Below, piece after piece: positions 1-9,145 of a stretch of 64,000 bases of DNA (position 1 is its first letter; each line of letters starts with the position of its first letter). The DNA comes from CALBPI01 sp963922335 (GTDB lineage Bacteria > Pseudomonadota > Gammaproteobacteria > Steroidobacterales > Woeseiaceae). Under the pieces are notes generated by a model, which saw only the letters and a program-made list of their open reading frames with translations, was not told where the DNA came from and made no database searches. The DNA lies in contig CAWUIB010000003.1 of NCBI GenBank assembly GCA_963922335.1, positions 1 to 64,000 on the forward strand, read 5' to 3'. Both the position numbers and the translations under genes were made by a program.

Positions 1-315
1 ATTATGGGCGCGTCGACCCCGAGAATCATCGCACGGCATATCGTGCCAAACCTGCTCGGCATCGTGATGGTGTACGCCACGCTTACGATTCCGCAAGTCA
101 TCCTCATTGAATCGTTTCTCAGCTTCCTGGGACTGGGCGTGCAGGAGCCGATGACCTCGTGGGGGGCGTTGGTCAAGCAAGGCACCGAGGTGATGCGCAC
201 AGCGCCCTGGGTGTTGTTGTGGCCGGGGTCATTGCTTGCGATTTCTCTGGTTTGTCTCAACTTCGCCGGCGATGGTTTACGTGACGCGCTTGACCCGAAG
301 GATGCACACCGATGA
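1..315 (+). CDS. Peptide ABC transporter permease, DppC/OppC type (3' part only)
   Basis: This is the C-terminal end of an inner-membrane permease of the binding-protein-dependent peptide importers; the frame is open at the left edge, so the start lies outside the window. The visible part begins in the cytoplasmic EAA-like loop (GASTPRIIARHIVPNL), which docks on the ATPase. It continues through hydrophobic segments and the family's typical tail (SFLSFLGLGVQEP, then LNFAGDGLRDALDPK). It overlaps the ATPase gene by 4 bases (ATGA), so the two are translationally coupled. The substrate is probably di- or oligopeptides, but it cannot be read from this fragment. Confidence 0.9.
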   Translation: MMGASTPRIIARHIVPNLLGIVMVYATLTIPQVILIESFLSFLGLGVQEPMTSWGALVKQGTEVMRTAPWVLLWPGSLLAISLVCLNFAGDGLRDALDPKDAHR

Positions 316-2150
316 GTCTGCTTTGCGTCGACGATTTGAAGGTTTCGTTTACTACTCCAACGGCGACAGTAGAAGCGGTTCGCGATCTCAGCTTCCGGTT
401 GGAACGAAACGAATCGCTTGGCATCGTTGGCGAGTCTGGCTCCGGCAAGAGTCAGGCGATGTCGGCGATCCTTGGACTGCTTGCCGAGAACGGTAGTGCG
501 TCGGGTAGTGTTCGTCTCGAGGGTGAGGAGATTCTGAACCTCCCGGAAACGCAGATGCGCCAGATCCGCGGACGTCGAATTGCAGTGGTGTTCCAGGACC
601 CCATGACATCGCTGAATCCCTACGTCACGATCGGTTATCAATTACGTCGCGTGCTGGTTGAGCAGCGTGGTCTGGACACGAAGACAGCAGATGCTGAAAT
701 CATCCGCATGCTGGATGCGGTGCGACTACCGGCGGCCAGTAGTCGACTCAATAGTTATCCCCATGAGTACTCCGGCGGCATGCGCCAGCGCGTCATGATT
801 GCCGCGGCCATGCTCTGTCGACCAGACGTACTGATCGCTGATGAGCCGACAACCGCTCTGGATGTGACGGTGCAGTCCGGGATTCTCGGTTTGTTGCTTG
901 AGCTCCAAGAGGCGTTTCACACGGCGATGGTCCTGATTTCGCACGACCTGGGTGTCGTTTCCGGCGTCTGTGATCAGCTGCTGGTCTTGCATCAGGGCGA
1001 GATGGTCGAACAGGGCGCAACGGCTGAGGTGTTCGCCGCGCCGAAAGCACTGACGACTCAGGCGCTACTCGCTGCAGTTCCTCGTCTTGATCGGCCGCTT
1101 AAGCCGCGCCAATCGAGTGCGCCAAAACGCACGCCGCTTCTCGAAGCATACGGCATCCGAGTGCGCTATCCGTTGCCACGGCCGGGTTGGTTCGGGCCAC
1201 GCCAGTTCACAGCAGTCCGTGACGTTGACCTGTCTGTGATGGTCGGGGAGACAGTCGGTATCGTGGGAGAATCGGGGTGCGGAAAATCCTCTCTGGCGCG
1301 GGGGCTGCTCGAGATTGGGAAACAATCCGGCGAGCTGCGCTATCGTGGCGAGCCGTGCCACCTTATGGACCGGGAGAGTCGAATGCGCATGCGACGCGAT
1401 GTGCAGTTTGTCTTCCAGGACCCCCTCGGATCGTTAAACCCCCGCATGACCATTCTCGATATCGTGTCCGAGCCGTTGCTCGTGCACGGCCTCGCCCCGG
1501 ATGCGGCCGAGCGACGCCGTCGTGTGGTCGCCATGCTGGAGCGCGTAGGTCTCGACGCATCAATGCTGCTGCGCTATCCGCATGAGTTTTCGGGTGGGCA
1601 ATGCCAGAGAATCGGTATTGCGCGCGCCTTGATGACGCATCCGCGTCTGTTGATCTGCGACGAAGCGGTCAGTGCACTCGACGTTACGGTGCAAGCGGAC
1701 ATTCTTTCCTTGCTGAGCGAGCTGCAGAAGGAGTTTGGGCTCGGCGTGTTGTTTATCTCGCACGATCTCGCGGTGATTCGAGATGTGAGTGATCAGGTGG
1801 TGGTGATGTATCTCGGGCGTATCGTTGAGCGCGCGCCGGTGGCATCGCTCTACAGCGAGCCGCAACATCCCTACACGCAGGCGCTGCTCGAGGCCGCACC
1901 CGTACCGGACCCGGAAGTCGAGCGTGCGCGTAAACACGCTGCGCCGGCGGGGGATCTACCTGCCCCCTGGAATCCGTTGCCCGGTTGTCCGTATCGCTCG
2001 CGCTGCACGCGAGCAACCGAAATCTGTGCGACAGAACGGCCTGAGCTAAAGCCCCGTACCGAGGCGCACGTGCATTGGGTCGCTTGTCACCACCCGAGCG
2101 AGGCTAGTCCGCCTCCGGTGGCAGAGGCATCGGCAGGCCATTCATCGTAA
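312..2150 (+). CDS. Peptide ABC transporter, fused double ATP-binding protein
   Basis: Two complete ABC ATPase domains in one 612-residue chain, equivalent to DppD plus DppF (YejF/GsiA layout). The first domain has Walker A GESGSGKS, signature YSGGMRQR and Walker B LIADEPTTALD. The second has GESGCGKS, FSGGQCQR and LICDEAVSALD. The C-terminus carries the cysteine-containing oligopeptide-transporter tail (PGCPYRSRC and following). It powers peptide import through the membrane permeases encoded upstream. The start overlaps the permease stop. Its last 47 bases overlap the end of the convergent DUF945 gene, so the two transcripts are antisense there. Substrate unknown. Confidence 0.93.
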   Translation: MSLLCVDDLKVSFTTPTATVEAVRDLSFRLERNESLGIVGESGSGKSQAMSAILGLLAENGSASGSVRLEGEEILNLPETQMRQIRGRRIAVVFQDPMTSLNPYVTIGYQLRRVLVEQRGLDTKTADAEIIRMLDAVRLPAASSRLNSYPHEYSGGMRQRVMIAAAMLCRPDVLIADEPTTALDVTVQSGILGLLLELQEAFHTAMVLISHDLGVVSGVCDQLLVLHQGEMVEQGATAEVFAAPKALTTQALLAAVPRLDRPLKPRQSSAPKRTPLLEAYGIRVRYPLPRPGWFGPRQFTAVRDVDLSVMVGETVGIVGESGCGKSSLARGLLEIGKQSGELRYRGEPCHLMDRESRMRMRRDVQFVFQDPLGSLNPRMTILDIVSEPLLVHGLAPDAAERRRRVVAMLERVGLDASMLLRYPHEFSGGQCQRIGIARALMTHPRLLICDEAVSALDVTVQADILSLLSELQKEFGLGVLFISHDLAVIRDVSDQVVVMYLGRIVERAPVASLYSEPQHPYTQALLEAAPVPDPEVERARKHAAPAGDLPAPWNPLPGCPYRSRCTRATEICATERPELKPRTEAHVHWVACHHPSEASPPPVAEASAGHSS

Positions 2151-3318
2151 CCAGCGAATCGGCGTAGTCGATGTCCATCACGTAGCCATCACCGTCTTCA
2201 CTGGGCACAAGGCCACCGGCGGCCTGCATCTGCATAAACTGTTGCTCTAGCATCGGATCGCGCGCCTGTAGCGCATCCACCATCGCCTGGTTGATGACCA
2301 TATCGACGGAGCTGATCCCCTGGCGTGCGGAGCGTTCTACCATTCGCGCAGGATCGAGGCCGGCCACCGAGGTATCGATACCGGCGAAAGTCAGCAGCAT
2401 GTCGGTCTGCATGACGCCGTCCGGCGCTTCACTGACCTCGAGTGCCTGATTCATCGTGACGGTGAATCCGTCTTCAAGCAGCGTGCGCAGGTCTGCCTGG
2501 AGTGCCGTCATCGTCTCGGGGTCCAAAACAAGCCCACCGGAAAATCCTGTGCGCATGATTCTTGTGAATGCTGGCAGTGCGGTAACGGCCATATCCTGAA
2601 CACCCACTGCCAGATCGATCGACATCGACGGGTTATCGGCGGCGACCACATCACTGCTGAGCGCGATGCTGGAAGCGAACTGACCGTTGGCTTCGGCACT
2701 GATCCAATCAATCTTGAGGTCGGTGGCGGTGACAGGATTGTTGTCGCGTTCGACCGCGAATTGGTCTGCGCTCAGAGAGACGGAGAGATTGCGACCGGTC
2801 GGCGAGAGCGTGTTCTCGACACTCAGGCCCTCCCAACCCAGCGTCCCGAAGTTGCTGGGGAAGGTACTGTCGACCACCCGCCAGAGCATGTCGAGGTCGC
2901 CGTCAAAACCGACGGTGGTTGTCAGTTCGACCGGGAGGTAACCGCCCTCGGATGTCTCTGTGCGGAACGCGGTATCGATTTCAGCGACAGCCGGAGTGAA
3001 CAATCCGATCAGCGGACCGTGCGTGATGACGCTATCGATCATAACGGCGGGCTGGTCTCCAAATGTACCGCCGTCCAGAAACTGCTCGAATTGTTCACGC
3101 TTTTGTTGGTCGGTGATGACAAGCCGGGCGCTGGAGCGAGAGCTGAACCAGCCGCGATCGAAGGTTTGTTCAACAAGTTCGAGCCACGGTGGCAGGCTCG
3201 CCTGGATGGAGGCTTCGTTGCCCACGACCGCCTCCTCGGCGAGTTTTCCGGTGATGTAGGGTCCGGCCAGTGCGACCGCAATCAGAAGGACGCCGAGCGT
3301 CACGATGAACTTGCGCAT
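2104..3318 (-). CDS. DUF945 family protein (YdgA-like)
   Basis: A 404-residue protein beginning MRKFIVTLGVLLIAVALAGP, an N-terminal membrane anchor or uncleaved signal, followed by a large periplasmic part. The order of features (K-L-A-E-E at the start of the mature part, then FDRGWFSSRS, then a long beta-rich region and a C-terminal polar tail) matches the DUF945/YdgA family, whose role is not established. I chose the internal ATG at 3318 because the anchor starts there; a longer frame to 3393 adds a non-signal leader. It is convergent with, and overlaps by 47 bases, the ABC ATPase gene. Confidence 0.78.
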   Translation of the reverse strand: MRKFIVTLGVLLIAVALAGPYITGKLAEEAVVGNEASIQASLPPWLELVEQTFDRGWFSSRSSARLVITDQQKREQFEQFLDGGTFGDQPAVMIDSVITHGPLIGLFTPAVAEIDTAFRTETSEGGYLPVELTTTVGFDGDLDMLWRVVDSTFPSNFGTLGWEGLSVENTLSPTGRNLSVSLSADQFAVERDNNPVTATDLKIDWISAEANGQFASSIALSSDVVAADNPSMSIDLAVGVQDMAVTALPAFTRIMRTGFSGGLVLDPETMTALQADLRTLLEDGFTVTMNQALEVSEAPDGVMQTDMLLTFAGIDTSVAGLDPARMVERSARQGISSVDMVINQAMVDALQARDPMLEQQFMQMQAAGGLVPSEDGDGYVMDIDYADSLVTMNGLPMPLPPEAD

Positions 3319-3544
3319 GATGTGTCGAAGAATTCCCGGTGTGCATGGAGGTAGCGCTGCCGAGTGTACCGCGTTCGGTTCGAATCTGGTCAAACCTGAG
3401 TCTCGCGAAATCGGTCACAGGTCGGCTAGATTCTGTGGAAAAAACCGCATGCAGGCACTAACATACGAATCCGCGGGCAGAGCCTGCGGCGCAGCACGGG
3501 ACAACATTAAAGCGCTGCGAAGCTTCGTTAATCGGACACAAATA

Positions 3545-4201
3545 ATGACGAATATTTCTTTTCGGCTGTTGCTGCAGGCAACAGTGACGATAGTGCTGCT
3601 TGTTGCGGCGAGCACCGTTTCAGCCCAAACCGTCGGTGACGCGGAGAAGGGCAAGGTTCTGGCCTACTCCTGCCTGGGATGCCACGGCATCGAGGGTTAC
3701 CGCAACGCCTACCCCGCTTATCGAGTGCCGAAGCTGGGTGGTCAGCAGGAGACCTACATCCAAATCGCATTGAAAGCTTACCGCTCCGGAGAGCGGTCGC
3801 ATGCGACGATGCGCGCACAAGCAGGTTCGCTGAGCGATCAGGATATCGCGGATCTCGCGGCCTACTTTGCTAGTCGCGGTGAGATACAGGAAGGGGATGT
3901 CGTAACAGCGGGCGTCAGTAAAGGAAAAGAGAAGTCACAGGCATGCGTTGCGTGTCATGGCGAGAAAGGCGTCAGCAACAACGAAATCTGGCCGAATCTT
4001 GCGGGACAACACAAGGACTACATCGCCGCTGCACTGCGTCAGTACCGACTGGCAAATGCAGAAAAGAGCGGTGGCGAAAACGTTCGTAAGAATGCGGTCA
4101 TGGCGGGCCTGGCCGGCGCGCTGTCCGATGACGATATCGAAGCACTTGCGGCCTACTTTTCTGCGCAGAAAGGGCTCTACACCACCGAGCACGAAAAATA
4201 G
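3545..4201 (+). CDS. Cytochrome c4-type diheme cytochrome c
   Basis: A 218-residue exported electron carrier. Residues 1 to about 27 form a signal peptide ending VSAQ. Two similar domains follow, each with a heme c site (CLGCH in the first, CVACH in the second) and a later methionine ligand candidate. The repeated motif pairs (PKLGGQ/PNLAGQ, LSDQDIADLAAYFAS/LSDDDIEALAAYFSA) mark the internal duplication typical of cytochrome c4. It works in the periplasm and probably feeds a terminal oxidase. The ATG at 3545 is chosen because the signal peptide begins there; the open frame extends upstream without signal character. Confidence 0.92.
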   Translation: MTNISFRLLLQATVTIVLLVAASTVSAQTVGDAEKGKVLAYSCLGCHGIEGYRNAYPAYRVPKLGGQQETYIQIALKAYRSGERSHATMRAQAGSLSDQDIADLAAYFASRGEIQEGDVVTAGVSKGKEKSQACVACHGEKGVSNNEIWPNLAGQHKDYIAAALRQYRLANAEKSGGENVRKNAVMAGLAGALSDDDIEALAAYFSAQKGLYTTEHEK

Positions 4202-4215
4202 ACAGGGTCTTTTTC

Positions 4216-4243
4216 TTGTCCTGACGGTCATTCGACAGGACAA
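4216..4243 (+). other. Hairpin between cytochrome c4 and OmpA-like genes
   Basis: An 8-bp perfect inverted repeat, TTGTCCTG (4216-4223) with CAGGACAA (4236-4243), lies 15 bases after the cytochrome stop. No run of T follows it on the + strand, so it is not a classical intrinsic terminator. It may protect the 3' end of the upstream mRNA or be a partial terminator. Confidence 0.4.
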
Positions 4244-4297
4244 TACACCCCACGGTGTGCGCATTTAACGCAACTACAACCGCAAGAGGGACAAATC

Positions 4298-5548
4298 ATG
4301 ACGAATCGCTTATATCGACCAGCGCTTTTGCTGGCCGCGATGTTTGCTGTATCGCCTGCATTCTCCGGCGACGAATCGGCTTACTACATCACTCCGTCAC
4401 TGCAGCTCGTTGACGATCACCCGGACCGGGCGATCGAAGATGCAGAAGGTTACGGAGTCACGTTTGGTATCAACTACTCCGAATACTGGAGCTTCGAGGG
4501 TTTTATCGAAGACACCGAGTTCGATGGTGATGCCAACAATGCACAGGATCATTTCGAAATCGGGGCCAACGCACTTCTCGTGTTTAATCGAGAGGACTGG
4601 TTCTCGCCGTATCTTTTGGGCGGCGTCGGTAGTCTTACCCGCGATTTCGCAAGTGGTGACGAAGATCAGCAAGGCGTTGCAAGTCTGGGCGCCGGGGCGA
4701 TGATTTCGCCTTTCGAGAATCTTGCACTGCGCTTGCAGTATCGCTACCGGGCGGAGCTGGGCAGCGGCCCCTCGCTCGAAGACAATATCTACTCACTAGG
4801 TTTCCAGATCGGTTTCGGTGGTTCCGAGCGCAAGATCAGCGACGCTGATAGCGACAGCGTTGCGGACGCAATGGATCGCTGCCCGAATACGCCGTTGGGG
4901 CGTAGCGTCGACTCGCAGGGTTGTGAGTTCGATTCTGACAACGACGGCGTTGTTGATGCACTCGATAGCTGCCCAACGACACGAGCGGGAGCCGAAGTGG
5001 ATAGCGCTGGCTGCGAAATCGTGCGCGACGCGGATGGCGATGGTGTTGTCGACGGTGTCGACCAATGCCCGAATTCGCCCGCCGGCGTCACTGTTGACGC
5101 GAAGGGCTGCGAAATTGATTCCGACGGTGATGGCGTTGTCGACAGCAAGGACTCCTGCCCGAACACGACGGCAGGCGCGCGAGTCGATATTCGTGGCTGC
5201 GAAATCAAGGAAGTGATCCGCCTGCCTGGCGTGAACTTTGAGACCAACTCGGACCGATTGGTGCCGGGCGCGGAACAGGTGCTCAATGACGCTGCTGCGA
5301 CGCTTCGCAAGAACCCGGACCTCGTTGTAGAAGTTGCTGGTCACACCGATAGTGACGGTGCAGCCGAATACAACGAGTCGCTGTCTGCACGGCGCGCACG
5401 TGAAGTTCGCAACTACCTGGTGAACGCAGGTGCGAACGAAGCCAACCTGTCGGTGCGCGGCTACGGAGAAGCTGAGCCAATCGCGGATAACTCAACCCGC
5501 GAAGGCAAAGCGGCCAACCGTCGAGTCGAGCTGCGAATCATCGAGTAG
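4298..5548 (+). CDS. OmpA-family outer membrane protein with TSP3 repeats (OprF-like)
   Basis: A 416-residue outer-membrane protein in three parts. After a signal peptide (about residues 1-23) comes an OmpA-type eight-strand beta-barrel (about 24-175). Four thrombospondin type-3 repeats follow (about 182-305), each rich in DxDxDGVxD calcium ligands and a Cys pair (for example DRCPNTP...GCEFDSDNDG). The last part is an OmpA peptidoglycan-binding domain (about 308-416) with AGHTDSDG and NESLSARRA. It tethers the outer membrane to the cell wall and may form a small pore. A ribosome site (AGAGGGAC) precedes the ATG. It is a single gene with space on both sides. Confidence 0.93.
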   Translation: MTNRLYRPALLLAAMFAVSPAFSGDESAYYITPSLQLVDDHPDRAIEDAEGYGVTFGINYSEYWSFEGFIEDTEFDGDANNAQDHFEIGANALLVFNREDWFSPYLLGGVGSLTRDFASGDEDQQGVASLGAGAMISPFENLALRLQYRYRAELGSGPSLEDNIYSLGFQIGFGGSERKISDADSDSVADAMDRCPNTPLGRSVDSQGCEFDSDNDGVVDALDSCPTTRAGAEVDSAGCEIVRDADGDGVVDGVDQCPNSPAGVTVDAKGCEIDSDGDGVVDSKDSCPNTTAGARVDIRGCEIKEVIRLPGVNFETNSDRLVPGAEQVLNDAAATLRKNPDLVVEVAGHTDSDGAAEYNESLSARRAREVRNYLVNAGANEANLSVRGYGEAEPIADNSTREGKAANRRVELRIIE

Positions 5549-5596
5549 AGAAAGCCAGGCCCGGGTGCCCAGACGGGCATCAGGGTCTGCTCTTCA

Positions 5597-6244
5597 ATGG
5601 ACGAAATTCCGGAACTGCATGACCCTGCGCTTCGAGAGACCCTCGAATCCGGGGCAAAGCAGCTGGAGCTTGCGTTAAGCGGCGCTCAGATCACCGATCT
5701 GTTGGTGATTGTCGCAATGCTGAGTAAGTGGAATCGCGCTTACAACCTGACCGCCATACGCGATCCGCGCGATATGGTGATCAAGCATCTGCTTGATAGT
5801 CTGGCGGCAGGGCCCGCGATTGCCGGTGACCGTGTGCTCGATGTCGGCACGGGTGGCGGCTTCCCCGGGTTGCCTTTAGCGATCGCAAAGCCAGACCAGA
5901 CGTTTGTCTTGCTCGATGCATCGGCGAAGAAAGTGCGCTTCGTGCAACGCGTCATCGATGCGCTTGGACTCCAGAACGTGTCAGCGACCCATGCTCGGGT
6001 TGAGGATTATGTCGAGACGCCATTCGATGTGGTGACCTGCCGGGCATTCGCGAGCCTTGCCGATATCGTCACCTGGACACAGCACCTGGTGGCAGATGCT
6101 GGAAAAATCGTGGCGCTGAAGGGACAGTCGCTATCCAGCGACGAATCTGGGGCACTTCCGGACGGCTGGCACGCCGAGCAGCGCCCGGTAGTGGTACCCT
6201 TGTTGACCGGCGATCGCCACCTCGTGACCGTTCGCCGTCATTAG
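5597..6244 (+). CDS. rsmG: 16S rRNA (guanine(527)-N7)-methyltransferase RsmG
   Basis: A 215-residue SAM-dependent methyltransferase that modifies G527 of 16S rRNA. The SAM-binding glycine loop LDVGTGGGFPG is at residues 81-91. Upstream motif KWNRAYNLTAIRD and downstream VTCRAFASL are characteristic of RsmG (GidB). Length is normal for the family. It sits directly before parA and parB, the classic arrangement, but mnmG, its usual upstream partner, is absent here and an OmpA-like gene takes that place. Confidence 0.96.
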   Translation: MDEIPELHDPALRETLESGAKQLELALSGAQITDLLVIVAMLSKWNRAYNLTAIRDPRDMVIKHLLDSLAAGPAIAGDRVLDVGTGGGFPGLPLAIAKPDQTFVLLDASAKKVRFVQRVIDALGLQNVSATHARVEDYVETPFDVVTCRAFASLADIVTWTQHLVADAGKIVALKGQSLSSDESGALPDGWHAEQRPVVVPLLTGDRHLVTVRRH

Positions 6245-6297
6245 GTTTCAAAGAAAACCGGCCTTTAAGAACTACCGCATATAAAGAGGGCTGACGC

Positions 6298-7089
6298 ATG
6301 ACCCGCGTCCTCGCGATCGCCAACCAGAAGGGTGGCGTTGGAAAAACCACGACCAGCGTGAATCTTGCTGCCTCTCTGGCGGCAACACAGCGCCGTGTTC
6401 TGTTGATCGACATCGATCCGCAGGGCAACGCGACCATGGGTTGCGGGATCGACAAGATGAACCTCGAACGAAGCGCCTGCGACGTCTTGCTGAATGATGC
6501 GAGCGCTGCCGACTCGATCGTGTCCGCGCCGGAGGGCAACTTCGCTGTACTGCCCGGCAACGATGACCTGACGCTTGCCGAAGTGCAGCTGTTGCAGGAA
6601 ATCGGTCGCGAGTTACGACTTCGCAAGGCATTGAAGCCGGTCTTGGGCATGTACGATTTTGTGCTGATTGATTGCCCACCGTCGATCAACATGTTGACGG
6701 TCAATGCGCTTACGGCGGCCGATGGTGTGTTGATTCCCATGCAATGCGAGTACTACGCGCTCGAAGGGCTGACCGCATTACTGACCACGATCGAGCAGGT
6801 GCGTGATTCCGTAAACCCGGATCTCGAGGTTTATGGGCTGCTACGCACGATGTTTGATCCGAGAAACAACCTGGCGAATGCCGTCTCGGCTCAATTGCAC
6901 GAGCATTTCGGCGAGAAGGTGTACCGAACGATCATCCCGCGCAATGTGCGCCTCGCCGAAGCGCCCAGTTTCGGTCGACCGGTGCTGCTGCACGACCGGC
7001 ATTCCAGAGGGGCGTTGGCCTATCTTGCCCTGGCTGGCGAGATCATTCGTCGTGAGGAGTCACTTGCAGCTGCCGCCGCAGCCCACTAG
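6298..7089 (+). CDS. parA: Chromosome-partitioning ATPase ParA/Soj
   Basis: A 263-residue ParA-type ATPase with the deviant Walker A motif KGGVGKTT (residues 11-18), the ParA signature DIDPQGNAT, and Walker B LIDCPPS. It binds DNA non-specifically and, with ParB at parS sites, segregates the replication-origin region. It is 53 bases after rsmG and 32 before parB, so the three are probably co-transcribed. Short N-terminus without an HTH points to the chromosomal (Soj) class. Confidence 0.97.
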   Translation: MTRVLAIANQKGGVGKTTTSVNLAASLAATQRRVLLIDIDPQGNATMGCGIDKMNLERSACDVLLNDASAADSIVSAPEGNFAVLPGNDDLTLAEVQLLQEIGRELRLRKALKPVLGMYDFVLIDCPPSINMLTVNALTAADGVLIPMQCEYYALEGLTALLTTIEQVRDSVNPDLEVYGLLRTMFDPRNNLANAVSAQLHEHFGEKVYRTIIPRNVRLAEAPSFGRPVLLHDRHSRGALAYLALAGEIIRREESLAAAAAAH

Positions 7090-7121
7090 GGTAGCCGCCC
7101 GGCACACGAAGCGGAAAAGGC

Positions 7122-8018
7122 ATGGCGAACAAGCGTAAGAGTCTTGGCAGAGGATTGGGGGCGTTGCTCGGCGATGCTGCCCAGCAATCCGGCTCAGCAA
7201 AAAAGAATGACCCTGCAAGTGGCAGCGCGTCGCCGCGCATGCTTGCCATCGACCGGATGCAACGCGGTCGCTACCAACCGCGCGTGGACATGCGCAAAGA
7301 CACCCTGGAAGAGCTTGCCGCGTCCATCCGGGCGCAGGGCATCGTCCAGCCGATAGCTGTGCGGCCGATCTCCGGTGCCGATGATGCGGATTTCGAGATC
7401 ATCGCCGGCGAGCGCCGCTGGCGTGCCGCGCAAATCGCGGGTCTCGATGAGGTTCCCGTGATCATTCACGAGGTGTCCGACAACGAAGCGGTTGCCATGG
7501 CGCTGATCGAGAACATTCAGCGTGAGGACCTGAACCCGTTGGAAGAGGCGCGTGCCCTATCTCGATTGATTACAGAATTCGAGCTGACGCACCAGGAAGG
7601 CGCTGATGCGGTCGGACGCAGTCGCGCCTCGGTATCCAACCTGTTGCGGCTTCTCGATCTCGATCCGGTGGTGCAAGACCTGCTCGAGCGTCGCAAACTC
7701 GACATGGGTCATGCTCGCGCGTTGCTCGGACTGGAGCGCGGATCCGATCAGGCGATGTTGGCCCGTGAGGTGGTTGCGCGCGGGATGACGGTGCGTGAGA
7801 CGGAGCGGCGCGTTCGCGCAGCGGGTCAACCGACCCAGCCAGCACGTAAAACCCCGCGCAAAGATCCGGACATCGCACGCCTCGAGCAGGAATTGACCGA
7901 AAAGTTGGGGTCGAAAGTGACCGTCAACTCGGGAAAACGCGGAAAAGGTACGTTGTCGATCGCCTATAACAGTCTCGACGAGCTGGAAGGCGTACTTGAG
8001 CGCTTGCGCAAGGAGTAG
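7122..8018 (+). CDS. parB: Chromosome-partitioning protein ParB
   Basis: A 298-residue parS-binding CTP switch protein. The basic N-terminus (KRKSLGRGLGALLGD) is the ParA-stimulating peptide. Then follow the ParB/Srx nucleotide fold with the GERRWRAA box, ENIQREDLNPLEEA, the helix-turn-helix (EGADAVGRSRASVSNLLRLL) and a C-terminal dimerisation domain ending ELEGVLERLRKE. It follows parA in the same direction. I saw no perfect parS 16-mer in this window. Confidence 0.97.
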   Translation: MANKRKSLGRGLGALLGDAAQQSGSAKKNDPASGSASPRMLAIDRMQRGRYQPRVDMRKDTLEELAASIRAQGIVQPIAVRPISGADDADFEIIAGERRWRAAQIAGLDEVPVIIHEVSDNEAVAMALIENIQREDLNPLEEARALSRLITEFELTHQEGADAVGRSRASVSNLLRLLDLDPVVQDLLERRKLDMGHARALLGLERGSDQAMLAREVVARGMTVRETERRVRAAGQPTQPARKTPRKDPDIARLEQELTEKLGSKVTVNSGKRGKGTLSIAYNSLDELEGVLERLRKE

Positions 8019-8039
8019 GCGCCGCCCGTCCCTGTCGAA

Positions 8040-8879
8040 TCAGGCGCGCAGCGACTTGTAGACGCCCGTCGCTTCTTTCAGCACATCGATCGTGTTTGCA
8101 GCATCCACCGCTGGATAGGCGCGCTGGATGATATCCGGCATCACGGCTTCAGATATGAAGAAGCCCTGCATCTTGTCGCACTTGATCTCTTTCAGGAATT
8201 CAAAGGTCGCCTGATCCTCGACCCCTTCCGCACAGACGGTGATGCCAAGCGCGTGAGCCATGCCGGTAACCGCTGCCAGAGCGTGCCTCGTCATGATGTT
8301 CTCGCGGGCCTCGATGAGTAACGAGGCGTGGATCTTGATTTCATCGAAGTCGAGTTTGCCGAAGGAACTCAGCGATTCTCTCGCCGCACCGAAGTCATCC
8401 AGCGACAGACGGAATCCGCGGCTGCGCAAAGCCGACAGAACCTGGGCGCATCGGTCCTCAGCTCCGGCAATACCCGGCTGTGCCACTTCGAAGGTAATGG
8501 CGTCGCACGGCAGGTTGAACTGGTTGACCATGCGCTCGTAGTGGGATGCGAGGCTTGTGTCTTGCAACAACGAGGCATCGAGATTGACGCAACCGTTGAG
8601 GTTCAGCCCGCTCTCGCGCCAGCGCGTGAGCTGGGTCAGTGTCTTCTCGAGCACGAAATCGCCAATCGCAGGCATCAGACCCACTTCGACAGCCGTGGGG
8701 AGGAATTCCATCGGTGATACCAGCCCTTGCTCCGGGTGGCGCCAGCGAATCAACGATTCCGCTTCGGTCGTGACCCATTCCGATTGGCCGGTTGGGCGCG
8801 CCATTTTAGGCTGGTATTGAATGAAAAGCTGCTCTTCCTCGAGCGCTCCGGCGATGGTGTCGTGGTCAAACTGCGTCAT
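8040..8879 (-). CDS. Stand-alone EAL domain protein, partly degenerate
   Basis: A 279-residue protein made almost wholly of an EAL (c-di-GMP phosphodiesterase) fold, without a visible sensor or membrane segment. The signature is E41-S-L followed by IRWRHPE. Metal and catalytic positions N99, E131, D161-D162, K182, E218 and Q238 remain. However the usual TE after E131 reads AQ (Q134), the DFGTGYSS loop 6 reads DFGAARES, and IKID reads IKIH. It probably binds c-di-GMP or a partner protein but may hydrolyse poorly. It lies on the opposite strand between parB and the atp operon, where no EAL gene is expected. Confidence 0.85.
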   Translation of the reverse strand: MTQFDHDTIAGALEEEQLFIQYQPKMARPTGQSEWVTTEAESLIRWRHPEQGLVSPMEFLPTAVEVGLMPAIGDFVLEKTLTQLTRWRESGLNLNGCVNLDASLLQDTSLASHYERMVNQFNLPCDAITFEVAQPGIAGAEDRCAQVLSALRSRGFRLSLDDFGAARESLSSFGKLDFDEIKIHASLLIEARENIMTRHALAAVTGMAHALGITVCAEGVEDQATFEFLKEIKCDKMQGFFISEAVMPDIIQRAYPAVDAANTIDVLKEATGVYKSLRA

Positions 8880-9065
8880 GATCTGTGCACTTCCTTGGGC
8901 GAAGTCGACGTCTATGGCCTTTTGCTGCTGTCTTGCGTAGCGGCGTCGGAGGACATAACTGTAGAGAAGCTGCCGACTGGGAACTGTGTCGAGCCTCTCA
9001 ATACTCGGTAATTACAGGGTTTTTCGCACCGCAGGCGCTTCGCCAAGCCGTTTCCGATTCAGGGG

Positions 9066-9095
9066 TTTACCGCGGTGCCTGAGAACCTTTATACT
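9066..9095 (+). promoter_or_regulatory. Probable sigma70 promoter of the atp operon
   Basis: TTTACC (9066-9071) and TATACT (9090-9095) are separated by 18 bases and lie about 50 bases before atpI. The -10 box matches the consensus at 5 of 6 positions. The placement in the divergent gap between the EAL gene and atpI supports it as the operon promoter. Confidence 0.5.
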
Positions 9096-9145
9096 GCGCC
9101 CGCTTTTGGTTTCCGGCCCGGCGTTATCGCCCAAGGAGGCGTGCC

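Noticed and set aside
755..763. TTATCCCCA, one base off a DnaA box
   Set aside because: Single copy within the ABC ATPase gene; no cluster of boxes or AT-rich unwinding region, so no origin is claimed.
2761..3354. 197-codon frame on the + strand opposite DUF945
   Set aside because: Antisense shadow of a recognised protein; no recognised domain of its own.
4789..5344. Long reverse-strand frames across the OmpA TSP3 repeats
   Set aside because: They mirror the GC-rich, periodic repeat of the real gene and have Ser/Thr-rich low-complexity translations.
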